Assembly: GCA_027064125.1 (NCBI GenBank)
Contig: JAMOQF010000168.1
Location: 1 to 34,459 of the forward strand
Origin: Acidobacteriota bacterium
GTDB lineage: Bacteria > Acidobacteriota > JAAYUB01 > JAMOQF01
Reading direction: 5' to 3'
DNA length: 34,459 bases
Shown one piece after another: positions 1 to 9,364 of the stretch. Positions within the stretch are counted from its first letter, which is position 1, and every line of letters starts with the position of its first letter. The position numbers and the translations under genes were made by a program. Under the pieces are notes generated by a model. The model saw only the letters and a program-made list of their open reading frames with translations, was not told the DNA's origin and ran no database searches.

Positions 1-787
1 ATTCGCAATATTTTCTGGGAAAATTTCTAATCACCGGTTTAATTATTTTCTCCTCTATTTCTCTTTTCACTTCATCATCTATTAAATTTTCCCAGGCAAT
101 TGCCCCCATACCACCTGTATTGGGGCCCCTTTCTCCATCAAAAACCTTTTTATGGTCCCTTGAAGGCACAAAGGGGACAAAATTTTCCCCATCTGAGATT
201 ACCATATATGATAATTCCTTCCCTTCCAAAAACTCCTCCACCACAATTCTCTCACCTGCATCCTTAAATACTTTTCTCTCCATCATATCTAAAACAGTAG
301 AAATAGCACCCTTTTTATCATTTGAAATAACAACACCTTTACCAGCAGCAAGCCCATCACATTTCAAAACTACAGGAAAGGAAAATTTACCACCTTCAAT
401 ATCTGAAATCGCCCTTTTAGAAGAGTCATACACCTCAAATTTCGCAGTGGGAATGCCATATTCACTCATAAAATTTTTTGCAAAGATCTTACTACCTTCA
501 AGTTGAGATGCCACTTTTGATGGTCCAAAAATTTTTACCCCTCTATCTTCCATAAAATCCACAATTCCTTCAACAAGAGGATTTTCCGGACCAACAATAA
601 CAAGTTCTATACCCTTCCTTTTTATAAATTCATAAATCCTTTCAAACTCACTTAAATCCATCCTTTCACAAATTGCCTCTTCCATCCCATCATTTCCGGG
701 AATTGCAAAAACCTCACCACCATCTCTTTTAATTCCATATACAAGAGCATGTTCTCTACCTCCAGACCCCAGAATGAGAGTTCTCAT
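1..787 (-). CDS. purD: Phosphoribosylamine--glycine ligase (GARS), N-terminal part; runs off the window start
   Basis: Reverse-strand translation starts MRTLILGSGGREHALVYGIKRDGGEVFAIPGNDGM... and contains ...VVLKCDGLAAGKGVVISND... and ...RGPNTGGMGAIAW..., all GARS hallmarks. The start overlaps the ftsK stop by 3 nt (ATGA arrangement). Not in the ORF track because it is truncated at the edge. Confidence 0.93.
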   Translation of the reverse strand, partial: MRTLILGSGGREHALVYGIKRDGGEVFAIPGNDGMEEAICERMDLSEFERIYEFIKRKGIELVIVGPENPLVEGIVDFMEDRGVKIFGPSKVASQLEGSKIFAKNFMSEYGIPTAKFEVYDSSKRAISDIEGGKFSFPVVLKCDGLAAGKGVVISNDKKGAISTVLDMMERKVFKDAGERIVVEEFLEGKELSYMVISDGENFVPFVPSRDHKKVFDGERGPNTGGMGAIAWENLIDDEVKREIEEKIIKPVIRNFPRKYCE

Positions 788-3123
788 AAATTTCCCTCCT
801 CTTCATCCATTTTTTCAAAATAATCGGGGGGCAAAAGTACATCCCTCGGTTTTGACGCCGTTTCAGAGGGCCCAACAACACCCTCCCTTTCAAGCATATC
901 CATAATCCTTGCCGCCCTATTGTATCCTATACGAAAATGCCTTTGAATCAAAGAAGTGGACGCCTTTCTATTTGCCACAACAAACCTTTTAATCTTATCA
1001 TAAAGCGGATCCCCATCCTCAAAGGATTCCTTTACACCAAGGCCAAAGTTACCTCCTTTTCCATCATCTCCATAAGCCTCAACCTGAAAAACCTCATCCA
1101 TATAATCTGGAGGCCCTTTCATTTTCCAGAACTCACAGACAGCATTAACCTCATCACGACTTATGAAAGGACCATGTACCCTCATGGTTACAGAACTTGT
1201 TGCAGGTTTATAAAGCATATCCCCCTTCCCAAGTAACAGCTCTGCACCGCTGAAATCAAGTATTGTTCTGGAATCCATATTTGAAACAAGTTTAAAGGAT
1301 ATTCTTGCTGGAAAATTTGCCTTTATAACCCCGGTGATTACATCCACAGAGGGCCTTTGAGTCGCAATTATAATGTGAATACCTGCAGCCCTACCGGTTT
1401 GGGCTATTCTTTTCACAGCATCCACTATTGCCAGAGACAATTTCTTATTACTTGTCCCCTGTATTAAATCGGCATATTCATCTATTATAATTACCAGATA
1501 GGGCAATTTTTTAAAATTTTCTTCTCCATTTTCTAAAAATCTTGCAAGTTTTTCATTATACTCCTTAATATTCCTAACCTTAAATCTCCTCAACAACATG
1601 GTCCTCTCTTTAATTTCCTTAAGAGCCCAATTCAAGGCTGAACCAGCCCTATCGTGATCCAAAACCACTGGAACAAGCAGATGAGGAATATCCTCATAGG
1701 CACTCAATTCCACCCTTTTGGGATCAATTAAAATAAATCTCACATCTTCAGGAGTACTTTTATATAAAATGGAAACTATCATAGAATTGAGTCCCACACT
1801 TTTTCCAGAACCTGTGGAACCAGCAATCAATAGATGTGGCATCTGAGAAAGATCTTCCACAAAGGGAGTCCCATCAATTAATTTTCCAAGACCTATTGTC
1901 AAATTAGAAGGAGAATTCTTAAACTGGGGAGATTCCAGAATATCTCTCAACATTATAATCTCTCTTTTTTCATTGGGATATTCAATCCCTATGGTGCCTC
2001 TCCCGGGAATCCTTGAAATCCTTATGGATTCTGCAGCCAATCTTACCGAAAGATCCTCAGATAATTTATAAATATTTCTTACCCTCACCCCTTTAGCAGG
2101 TCTCAATTCAAAGGTAGTTACAACAGGTCCCCTGCTTATTCGCTCAATGGTTCCATCTACCTTAAATTCTCTTAATTTTTCAAGAAGATTTTCCCCCATC
2201 TTCCTCAATTTTTCCTCTTCTTCTTCATCCTTTAATTTATCCGATCCACTTTTCTTTAAAAGGGAAAGAGGTGGAAGATCTTTCTTTAAGTCAGATTGGG
2301 AAATATTTTTCAATCCACCTTTAAAGTAAGCATTCTCATCCACATTATTTTCTTCTATTTCAATGCCACCTTCCTCGGTTTCATCAGATGAAAGGGGAAC
2401 TTCTTCTATCCTACTCATTTCATCATTCCTTTTAAACCTTAACGAAAAATGGAATTTTCTATCTTCCACATCTTTAAAAGTATATGATTTATTATCATTG
2501 GTTCTCTTTTCCCCTCCTTCAAAGACTCCACTTTCATTAAAATTGGCGGAAATTTCCTTTCTTTTTCTGAAAAAATCCTTAATAAAGGAAAACACCCTCC
2601 TAAAAAAGTCAAGTAAAAATGAAAATCTAAAAAGAAGAAAAAATGAAGAAATTAAAAAAGTGAAAAGGAGTAAAAAGGTACCAACTTTATTGAAAAAGGG
2701 AAGAAGAAAATGGTATAAAGAGTAACCAATAATTCCACCATTTAAAAAATTTTCGCTAAATCTAATTGAAAAAAATTCAAGCAAAGAGGATAGAGAAAGA
2801 GTAAAAATTAAGAATCCCATCAAAAAAGGATAAATAGGGAATTCACTTTCATCCCTTCTTAAAAATAAAACATATATTCCACTTACCAATAAAAGTAAAG
2901 GGAAAAGAAAGGAAACATATCCAAAATATAGAAACAGGAATGAAGAAAGGTATGATCCCACTATTCCACATAAATTGTGGATCACTGGATTTTTAGAAAA
3001 GGTAATCAAGGACACATCTTGCGCATCAAATGAAATGAGAGATAAAAAGAAAAAAAGGGATAGAAAAAATAAAAAAATACCTAAAATATATCTAAAAACT
3101 TTACCACCCACATTTCTTCCCAT
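784..3123 (-). CDS. ftsK: DNA translocase FtsK/SpoIIIE family
   Basis: 779 aa: N-terminal TM segments, acidic linker, motor with Walker A GSTGSGKSVGLN, LVIIIDEYADL, ATQRPSVDVITGVIKANFPARISF, and C-terminal winged-helix gamma domain (DPLYDKIKRFVVANRKASTSLIQRHFRIGYNRAARIMDMLEREGVVG). Confidence 0.96.
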   Translation of the reverse strand: MGRNVGGKVFRYILGIFLFFLSLFFFLSLISFDAQDVSLITFSKNPVIHNLCGIVGSYLSSFLFLYFGYVSFLFPLLLLVSGIYVLFLRRDESEFPIYPFLMGFLIFTLSLSSLLEFFSIRFSENFLNGGIIGYSLYHFLLPFFNKVGTFLLLFTFLISSFFLLFRFSFLLDFFRRVFSFIKDFFRKRKEISANFNESGVFEGGEKRTNDNKSYTFKDVEDRKFHFSLRFKRNDEMSRIEEVPLSSDETEEGGIEIEENNVDENAYFKGGLKNISQSDLKKDLPPLSLLKKSGSDKLKDEEEEEKLRKMGENLLEKLREFKVDGTIERISRGPVVTTFELRPAKGVRVRNIYKLSEDLSVRLAAESIRISRIPGRGTIGIEYPNEKREIIMLRDILESPQFKNSPSNLTIGLGKLIDGTPFVEDLSQMPHLLIAGSTGSGKSVGLNSMIVSILYKSTPEDVRFILIDPKRVELSAYEDIPHLLVPVVLDHDRAGSALNWALKEIKERTMLLRRFKVRNIKEYNEKLARFLENGEENFKKLPYLVIIIDEYADLIQGTSNKKLSLAIVDAVKRIAQTGRAAGIHIIIATQRPSVDVITGVIKANFPARISFKLVSNMDSRTILDFSGAELLLGKGDMLYKPATSSVTMRVHGPFISRDEVNAVCEFWKMKGPPDYMDEVFQVEAYGDDGKGGNFGLGVKESFEDGDPLYDKIKRFVVANRKASTSLIQRHFRIGYNRAARIMDMLEREGVVGPSETASKPRDVLLPPDYFEKMDEEEGNL

Positions 3124-3179
3124 TACTCCCCCTGCCCCTGAATTTACTATTGAAGATTTAATTTTACCACAAAAAAATT

Positions 3180-3209
3180 ATTATATCCCCTTCATTAAAA
3201 GTTTTTCAA
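3180..3209 (-). promoter_or_regulatory. Predicted sigma70-type promoter for ftsK-purD
   Basis: Minus strand reads TTGAAA (3209-3204), an 18-nt spacer, TATAAT (3185-3180), located upstream of the ftsK start. Confidence 0.5.
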
Positions 3210-3262
3210 AAAAAGTTTTTTATTATAAAATATAGTTTAAAATCACCTTTAGGATAACTGTC

Positions 3263-3712
3263 ATGAAAAAAAAGGTCAGGAAAAAGTATATAGTAAACAA
3301 AAAAGCCCAGTATACATTCATAACAATTTTATTCCTCTGGTTCATAACCACAACCGCTTTAATAAGTTATTTCATAATGTTTAACATAGGCACTTTAAAA
3401 AAATTTCTCCCTGACAATCCCGACTCCGTAAAAATGATATCTGATTTTTCCATGAGAAGCTGGATGGTTTTTGGAGTTTATCTACTATCCTTTTTACTTC
3501 TTACAATCATACTTGGCTATTACACTTCAAACAGGGTCTTTGGCCCAATATACAGGCTCAACATTCACATAAATGAAAATCTTGAAAATAAAAGTCTTGA
3601 GCCTGTTCAATTCAGAAAAAATGACGAATTTCAATTTCTGGCACATACCTACAATGAACTCATAGAAAATGTGAAACTGATAGACAATGACAATCCATCA
3701 CAAAAAGATTAA
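3263..3712 (+). CDS. Two-TM protein with C-terminal HAMP domain, no output domain
   Basis: 149 aa: two hydrophobic segments followed by a HAMP-like GPIYRLNIHINENLENKSLEPVQFRKNDEFQFLAHTYNELIENVKL. The ORF ends just after the HAMP. Confidence 0.75.
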   Translation: MKKKVRKKYIVNKKAQYTFITILFLWFITTTALISYFIMFNIGTLKKFLPDNPDSVKMISDFSMRSWMVFGVYLLSFLLLTIILGYYTSNRVFGPIYRLNIHINENLENKSLEPVQFRKNDEFQFLAHTYNELIENVKLIDNDNPSQKD

Positions 3713-5195
3713 TTCCAAAGTTTTCATATTTTTATTTTTTTTACTTCTTTTTTCATACATCTATTCAAGGTCAGACACCCTTATAGTTGCAATTGATGGA
3801 AATCCAGTATCCTTAGACCCAAGAATTGGATACACACAGGTATCTGAACACGTATATGGTCTTATCTTTAATTCCCTTGTTAAATATGACAAAAATTTAA
3901 ATATTGTTCCAGATCTTGCAGAAAAATGGGAAATAGAAGGATATAAAAAATTTACCTTTTATCTCAAAAAGGGTGTTAAATTCCAGGATGGCAGAGAACT
4001 CACCTCAAAAGATGTTGCATACACCTTTTTATCCCTTATGGATAAAAATTTCATAAGCATAAAAAAAAGAAGTGTGGAAAATATCGAAAAAATTGTTCCA
4101 CAGGGAAAATATAAAATAACATTTTTCCTTAAAAAACCTGATTTTAATTTTCTCTCAAAGGTAATATCGCCAGGAATAGGAATTGTGGAATATGGCTCCC
4201 CAAAAGATGTATCTAAAAGCCCAATTGGAACAGGTCCCTTTAAACTCATAAATTACAAATATGGAGAACGGATAGTTCTTGAAAGAAATGAAGATTACTT
4301 TGGGGAAAAACCAAAGATAAAGAAATTAATACTTAAAATAATTCCAGACGAATCCACAATAGCACTTGAACTCAGAAAGGGAAGTGTTGACTGTACAATA
4401 AATACCCTTTCTCCAGATACAATTTATGAGATTAAAAAGGAAAAAACTCTTCAAATTAAAGTGGAAAGGGGCACAAACTATCAATATATCGGCCTTAACA
4501 TGGAGGATAAATATCTAAAAAATAAAGACGTCAGAAAAGCCATAGCCTATGGTCTTAATTTAGATGAAATTATAAAATATCTCTACAGGGGCTATGTAAA
4601 AAGGGCATATACAATCCTTCCACCGCAACATCCCTTCTATTCAGATAAAGTAATAAAGTATAACTACAATCCACAACTTGCCAAAAAATTTTTAAAAAAA
4701 GCCCACTTAAAAAAGATAACACTTGAGTATAAGGCATCTACAAATTTAAAATACCTACAGCAGGCACAGGTTTTTCAATATCAACTAAAAAAAATTGGAA
4801 TAAATTTAAAAATTACTTCCTTTGAATTTGCAACGGTTATATCTGACATAATAAATGGAAACTTTCAAATGTATAGTCTCATGTGGATAGGGGCAAACTT
4901 AACAGATGATTTTTTCTACGACCTATTTTACAGCAAAAACACACCTCCAAATGGGTACAATAGGGGTAGATTTTCAAATAAAGAAATGGATATTCTCCTC
5001 TTAAACCTTCAAAATTGTCTGAATGTGAGAAAAAGAAAAAAGATAGATGAAAAGATTCAATATTTAATCTCCGATGAACTACCCTATATAAGTCTCTGGT
5101 ATGTGGACACCATATTCGTAGGGAAAAGAGATTTAAAGGATATAGAACTCGACCCCACAGGAAGTTTATCATTTTTGACTGTTATTCACCGCTAA
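3687..5195 (+). CDS. Extracellular solute-binding protein, family 5 (peptide/nickel type)
   Basis: 502 aa: signal-like N-terminus, then LIVAIDGNPVSLDPRIGYTQVSEHVYGLIFNSLVKYDKNLNIVPDLAEKWEIEGYKKFTFYLKKGVKFQDGRELTSKDVAYTF, typical SBP_bac_5. Start overlaps the HAMP gene end by 26 nt. Confidence 0.9.
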   Translation: MTIHHKKINSKVFIFLFFLLLFSYIYSRSDTLIVAIDGNPVSLDPRIGYTQVSEHVYGLIFNSLVKYDKNLNIVPDLAEKWEIEGYKKFTFYLKKGVKFQDGRELTSKDVAYTFLSLMDKNFISIKKRSVENIEKIVPQGKYKITFFLKKPDFNFLSKVISPGIGIVEYGSPKDVSKSPIGTGPFKLINYKYGERIVLERNEDYFGEKPKIKKLILKIIPDESTIALELRKGSVDCTINTLSPDTIYEIKKEKTLQIKVERGTNYQYIGLNMEDKYLKNKDVRKAIAYGLNLDEIIKYLYRGYVKRAYTILPPQHPFYSDKVIKYNYNPQLAKKFLKKAHLKKITLEYKASTNLKYLQQAQVFQYQLKKIGINLKITSFEFATVISDIINGNFQMYSLMWIGANLTDDFFYDLFYSKNTPPNGYNRGRFSNKEMDILLLNLQNCLNVRKRKKIDEKIQYLISDELPYISLWYVDTIFVGKRDLKDIELDPTGSLSFLTVIHR

Positions 5196-5679
5196 CCTCT
5201 TTTTTTATCTCATCGAGACTTAACTCATATCTACTAAAGTGCTTTTTCATCTCCTCAGGCAACCTCATTATCATAACAGGACATGGTGCATTCTTAACAA
5301 CTTCAGATGTAGTTCTACCCAGAGTTTTTTCCCCCTTACAGGAGGGTCTGTGGGCTGAAATCATAATCAAATCAATTTCATTTTGAAGGGCATAATCTAT
5401 TATCCCCTTAGATGGGGACTCACTTTTTATGTGAACTTTTATTAAATTCAGGTCATCAAGGGCATTTTTCTGAACCGAATACTCCGGATTGTCTTTTATT
5501 ATATTGAAAAACTCATTTAAAACATCAAACCCTTTAGAAAGATCATCCTCCACAATAACATTTAAGAGATGAAGAGAAGCATTTGCCCTATTTGCAAACA
5601 TAATTGCGTATTCCAGCAAATCTACAGAATAATCGGTAAAATCTATTGGATATAAAATCTTTTTTATTATTTTCATCAA
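5182..5679 (-). CDS. Universal stress protein (UspA) family
   Basis: 165 aa: KKILYPIDFTDYSVDLLEYAIMFANRANASLHLLNVI... and ...ALQNEIDLIMISAHRPSCKGEKTLGRTTSEVVKNAPCPVMIMR. AAGGAG RBS upstream of the ATG. Confidence 0.88.
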   Translation of the reverse strand: MMKIIKKILYPIDFTDYSVDLLEYAIMFANRANASLHLLNVIVEDDLSKGFDVLNEFFNIIKDNPEYSVQKNALDDLNLIKVHIKSESPSKGIIDYALQNEIDLIMISAHRPSCKGEKTLGRTTSEVVKNAPCPVMIMRLPEEMKKHFSRYELSLDEIKKEVSGE

Positions 5680-5755
5680 ATCTCCTTAAAATTTTGTAAA
5701 GAATATTATAAAATTAATTTTAGTTATTTTAAATTAATTATTTTTGGAAAAGGTT

Positions 5756-6652
5756 ATGTCAATTTTAGATACAATTTTTAGTATTGAGCCATCAAAATAT
5801 GACTATCCCACACTTCCCCTTGAAGATCCATTAATTTCTGGTATCAGGAAAAAGCTACATCTTGAATTGCCAATTGAGACAAAAGAGGGCTATTACCTAA
5901 TAAACAACCAGTTAAAAATGGTAAATGAAGGGGAGGCAGGAGAGAAAATAGAAAAGATCTTAAAAGAGAGGGCAAATACTCTAAGGTTTTTAATAGATAA
6001 GATGCTTGAAAGTGCCATTTTGAATTCTTCAATTTTTGAATCCAACAGTTATTTCATCATACAAAATGGTCATCTGGTAATAGGAAGGATTAAGAGATTC
6101 TTCAAAAGCGAAGACATCTTTGAAATAAAATTTTACACCATATCTGAAAGCGAATTAAAAATCCACTACACTGACAAAATATACATAGGCGGCACCTTTT
6201 TGAACCTTCAATTTCCACATCTTCCATACGGCGGTTTAAATTTCTACATCGATTCCCTTTACGATCAAATTGAAACACTGAATTTCAAATCCAGGACAAA
6301 ATTAAAAAATAAGAAAAGATATGAAGGAACCTTTCTTCTCGAAATAAGGGAACTCGTTGAAGAAACAGTTAGTAGATCTCTAAATATACTATCACAACTC
6401 CCTTCTAAATTAAAAATTAAAAGGATATCTGAAAAGGAAACTGTGAGACGCCTCAATCTTTTGAGAGAAATGAAGCACTACCTTCTTGAACTTGCAGATG
6501 AAATTGGAGAATTTGAAAATGTTTTAAGAAATGACAAAGAGGAAAATTTCGCAAGATATGTAACGAAATTTAAAAAGGACGTTAAAAACACCATAAACTA
6601 CCTAAATTTCTACTATATAAGTCCTCTATCAATAAAACTCAGAAAAAAATAG
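5756..6652 (+). CDS. Hypothetical protein, no recognised family
   Basis: The ORF track starts at a TTG (5744). The ATG at 5756 has GGAAAAGG just upstream and is the more likely start. About 298-299 aa with a charged, probably coiled C-terminal half. Confidence 0.75.
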   Translation: MSILDTIFSIEPSKYDYPTLPLEDPLISGIRKKLHLELPIETKEGYYLINNQLKMVNEGEAGEKIEKILKERANTLRFLIDKMLESAILNSSIFESNSYFIIQNGHLVIGRIKRFFKSEDIFEIKFYTISESELKIHYTDKIYIGGTFLNLQFPHLPYGGLNFYIDSLYDQIETLNFKSRTKLKNKKRYEGTFLLEIRELVEETVSRSLNILSQLPSKLKIKRISEKETVRRLNLLREMKHYLLELADEIGEFENVLRNDKEENFARYVTKFKKDVKNTINYLNFYYISPLSIKLRKK

Positions 6653-6656
6653 AAAG

Positions 6657-7547
6657 TTATTTAAATCCCAGAAAACCAATTTCTTCCTCAAGGGAAAACT
6701 TAAACTTTTTATAAACCACATCCTTGGCCATGTTAATTAAATATAAAACATCTTCTGCTCTTCCATTGTCAAAGTTTACTATGAAATTTGCGTGTTTTTC
6801 AAAAAATTTCACCCCACCTCTTTTCACTCCCTTTAAACCAACCCTTTCAAGAATTACTCCCGTGGGCTCTCCAAATTCACGGTTGTTCTTAAAAATACAA
6901 CCGGCATTGGGATATAAAAATTGCCCCTTTAATTCCCTATCTTTTATAAAATGGTTCATCTTTTCAAAAATTTTTTTCTTCTTCCCTATCTTTAAAGAAA
7001 ATCTGACCTCAAAGATAAAAAGATTTACATTCCTCTGAAAAATGGTTTTCTTATATCCCAAAAAAATTTCATCCCTCTTTAAAACTTTCACATCCTTTTT
7101 AAAAGTATCAAAGGCCACAACTTCACTTACCACATCAGAAAATTCCTTTCCATAACACCTTGCATTCATAAATGTTGCCCCACCAACTGTTCCTGGAAGC
7201 CCATAAAATTCCTCAAGGCCAGAAAATCCATTTCCAGCCGAAAAAATTACAAGATCTTTAACTGAAGATCCCGCACCTACATTTAAGGAAATCCCACCCT
7301 CCTTTGAGGATGAAACTGAAATTTCATTTAACCTTCCAGTATAAACAACCACACCTCTGAAACCATCATCGGAAACCAAGATATTGGAGCCCCCACCTAA
7401 AACAAAAAAGGGAAGTTTTTCACCATGGATAAATTCAAAACAGCCCTTTAATTCTTCCAAATCAGAAGGAGAAAAAAAATAATCAGCCCTTCCTCCTATC
7501 TTAAAAGTTGTATAATCCTTTAAAGATACATCTTTCTCAAAAACCAA
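6657..7547 (-). CDS. murB: UDP-N-acetylenolpyruvoylglucosamine reductase
   Basis: 296 aa: SLKDYTTFKIGGRADYFFSP, FFVLGGGSNILVSDDGFRGVVV, GLEEFYGLPGTVGGATFMNARCYG, GYKKTIFQ, PNAGCIFKN. Confidence 0.95.
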   Translation of the reverse strand: MVFEKDVSLKDYTTFKIGGRADYFFSPSDLEELKGCFEFIHGEKLPFFVLGGGSNILVSDDGFRGVVVYTGRLNEISVSSSKEGGISLNVGAGSSVKDLVIFSAGNGFSGLEEFYGLPGTVGGATFMNARCYGKEFSDVVSEVVAFDTFKKDVKVLKRDEIFLGYKKTIFQRNVNLFIFEVRFSLKIGKKKKIFEKMNHFIKDRELKGQFLYPNAGCIFKNNREFGEPTGVILERVGLKGVKRGGVKFFEKHANFIVNFDNGRAEDVLYLINMAKDVVYKKFKFSLEEEIGFLGFK

Positions 7548-7574
7548 CTATAATCCCCTTTAAAACAAAAAAAA

Positions 7575-8654
7575 TTACTTATATCCAATGGCAGTATATC
7601 CCACCCAGTGGTGCAGATTACAGATTGCAGTTAAACCTATTCCAACATTTTCATCCAGAAGTTTTCCAAAGGTATAACTATCACCATATCTCAAAAAATA
7701 GCCTCTCAGTGGTTTCCCTTCCAATTTTTCTTTAATTAGATTCACACATCTCAGCCCATAGGGAATGGAAAAACAGCCACACCAGGTAATTTTATAGGGC
7801 CAGGAAACATCGTTGCTCCATACCTTCTCTGTAAATCTCTCCATATTTTTATCTGAAATCACCCCGGATAAAATACTTTGAGAGATAAAAATGTCATCCT
7901 TTACAGCCCTTTCATGCCCATAGTAGCAACAACCATAGGGAGCATAGTGATGCTTTCCCCACTCCCAATCCCCATAGTGCACACAGTCAGCGGATGAAAC
8001 AAAGGCTATATCTCTTCCCAATTTCCAGTGATTTCTCTTGATTAAATCTACAAAAATCTGAGATAGTTTCTCACTTGAAGATACCAGATCTTTATAGTTT
8101 AAAACCGGTACATATATGGGTAAAATATCCACATCCCTGTTATAGTATTGGATAAAGGGCAAAAGTGCTTCAATTGAGTGTTCTCCCTTTACCACAGGAT
8201 TATTTATGACATAAAAATCCTTTCCCAATCTCTTCTCTATCTCTTCCCTTAAGGGTGAAACCTTTATATTTCCATATACACCATAATAATATGGAAAGGT
8301 CCCAAAAATTAGTTTCTTTGTAAGGTGTTTTCTTCTTGCTGAATGGGTCACACCAAAAATTACAACGGTTTTAGCCCTTAAATTTCTCAAGATATTGTAG
8401 TAAACCCTTCCCGCATACAGGTGATCATCGTGGGGACATATCCCGTAAATCCATCTCACATCTGAATTTAAGCCATAACTTTTCAACTTCTCATCAAGTC
8501 CCTTTTTCTCAAGTTCTTCAGCCTTTTTTATTATTTTTTCTATCTGAAAATCCTTATAACAAAAACCCACCCTATCAACAGGATATCTTACCTGAGAAAA
8601 ATTAAAGGATAAGAAAAGCAAAATGGAAAAAAGAAAGATTATTAATCTTTTCAT
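7575..8654 (-). CDS. MEMO1-family (AmmeMemoRadiSam system protein B-like) protein with N-terminal signal sequence
   Basis: 359 aa: hydrophobic leader MKRLIIFLFSILLFLSFNFS, then GICPHDDHLYAGRVYYNIL, VIFGVTHSARRK, VKGEHSIEALLPFIQYY, FVSSADCVHYGDWEWG, matching the His-containing MEMO blocks. Confidence 0.82.
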   Translation of the reverse strand: MKRLIIFLFSILLFLSFNFSQVRYPVDRVGFCYKDFQIEKIIKKAEELEKKGLDEKLKSYGLNSDVRWIYGICPHDDHLYAGRVYYNILRNLRAKTVVIFGVTHSARRKHLTKKLIFGTFPYYYGVYGNIKVSPLREEIEKRLGKDFYVINNPVVKGEHSIEALLPFIQYYNRDVDILPIYVPVLNYKDLVSSSEKLSQIFVDLIKRNHWKLGRDIAFVSSADCVHYGDWEWGKHHYAPYGCCYYGHERAVKDDIFISQSILSGVISDKNMERFTEKVWSNDVSWPYKITWCGCFSIPYGLRCVNLIKEKLEGKPLRGYFLRYGDSYTFGKLLDENVGIGLTAICNLHHWVGYTAIGYK

Positions 8655-8788
8655 GATTTCCTCTCTCCAGAATTTCTAAAATAGAATAATAGCAAAAAAT
8701 GAGGGTCTTTTACAAAAGGTTATAACCTAACTTTAAAACTTTAAAAAAATTCCCGATAAATATCTACCACAACACAGAGACCAGATAA

Positions 8789-9000
8789 GGTGCCAGAATT
8801 TCAGCAGAAACATACCATAAATTTTGTGTCTGAGGGATTATAACAGAAAATATAATCTTCATTTCATTAATTTCTTCTTCAAATTTCACAGCGAAAATTG
8901 GAAAAGGTACCAGAAAAAACCAAAATTAAAGGTGTCAGGCAAAAAATTCAAGCGACATTTTGAAGGACAAACAAAAAAATTGAAATCTTACAAAAATAAA
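8789..9000 (+). repeat. Degenerate GGTGYCAGGCA-type intergenic repeat element, copy 1
   Basis: Motif-like words GGTGCCAG (8789), GGTACCAG (8906), GGTGTCAGGCA (8931). AAAGGTGTCAGGCAAAAA (8928-8945) is the exact reverse complement of 14489-14506, with flanking similarity. Confidence 0.6.
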
Positions 9001-9050
9001 ATCCTCTTGAAAAAATTAATGATTTAAACAAATTTTTTTTCTTCTATAAA

Positions 9051-9119
9051 TCTTCCTGGAAGACATTTGATAAAGGCAAATAAGAAATAAATCAAATCAT
9101 GGCAGGAAGAAAATCTTCC
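9051..9119. repeat. Pair of short perfect inverted repeats sharing the same arms
   Basis: TCTTCC-T-GGAAGA at 9051-9063 and GGAAGA-AAA-TCTTCC at 9105-9119. Confidence 0.55.
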
Positions 9120-9336
9120 GGCAGAAACCTATGATTAAAGAAAAGCCCTTTCCCTCTCTATAAACCTTTTGGACAAATTGGAGAGATTTTTAAAAATAAA
9201 AAAGCGCTTAAGAAATTTTTCTACCCACCATTTCTCTTCTATCCTGAAAGTAGATATTAAAAAGTTTCGCGCAATTAAGTTGACATTCCCCAATGTTCTT
9301 AGTTATTAAAATCCCTGCTATTTTATCTTTTTTAAC

Positions 9337-9364
9337 TTGAATGGAAGGAGAATAAAAATATAAT
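9337..9364 (+). promoter_or_regulatory. Predicted sigma70-type promoter for citDE-citF
   Basis: TTGAAT (9337-9342), 16-nt spacer, TATAAT (9359-9364), followed by GAGGTG RBS and ATG at 9399. A second candidate begins at TTGACA (9280-9285). Confidence 0.55.

Noticed and set aside
120-506. 128 aa plus-strand ORF
   Set aside because: Antisense to purD, whose reverse-strand frame is clearly coding.
8824-9027. 67 aa plus-strand ORF (MCLRDYNRKYNLHF...)
   Set aside because: Low-complexity Lys/Phe-rich translation of AT-rich intergenic DNA with no good RBS. It overlaps the degenerate repeat, so it is probably not a gene.
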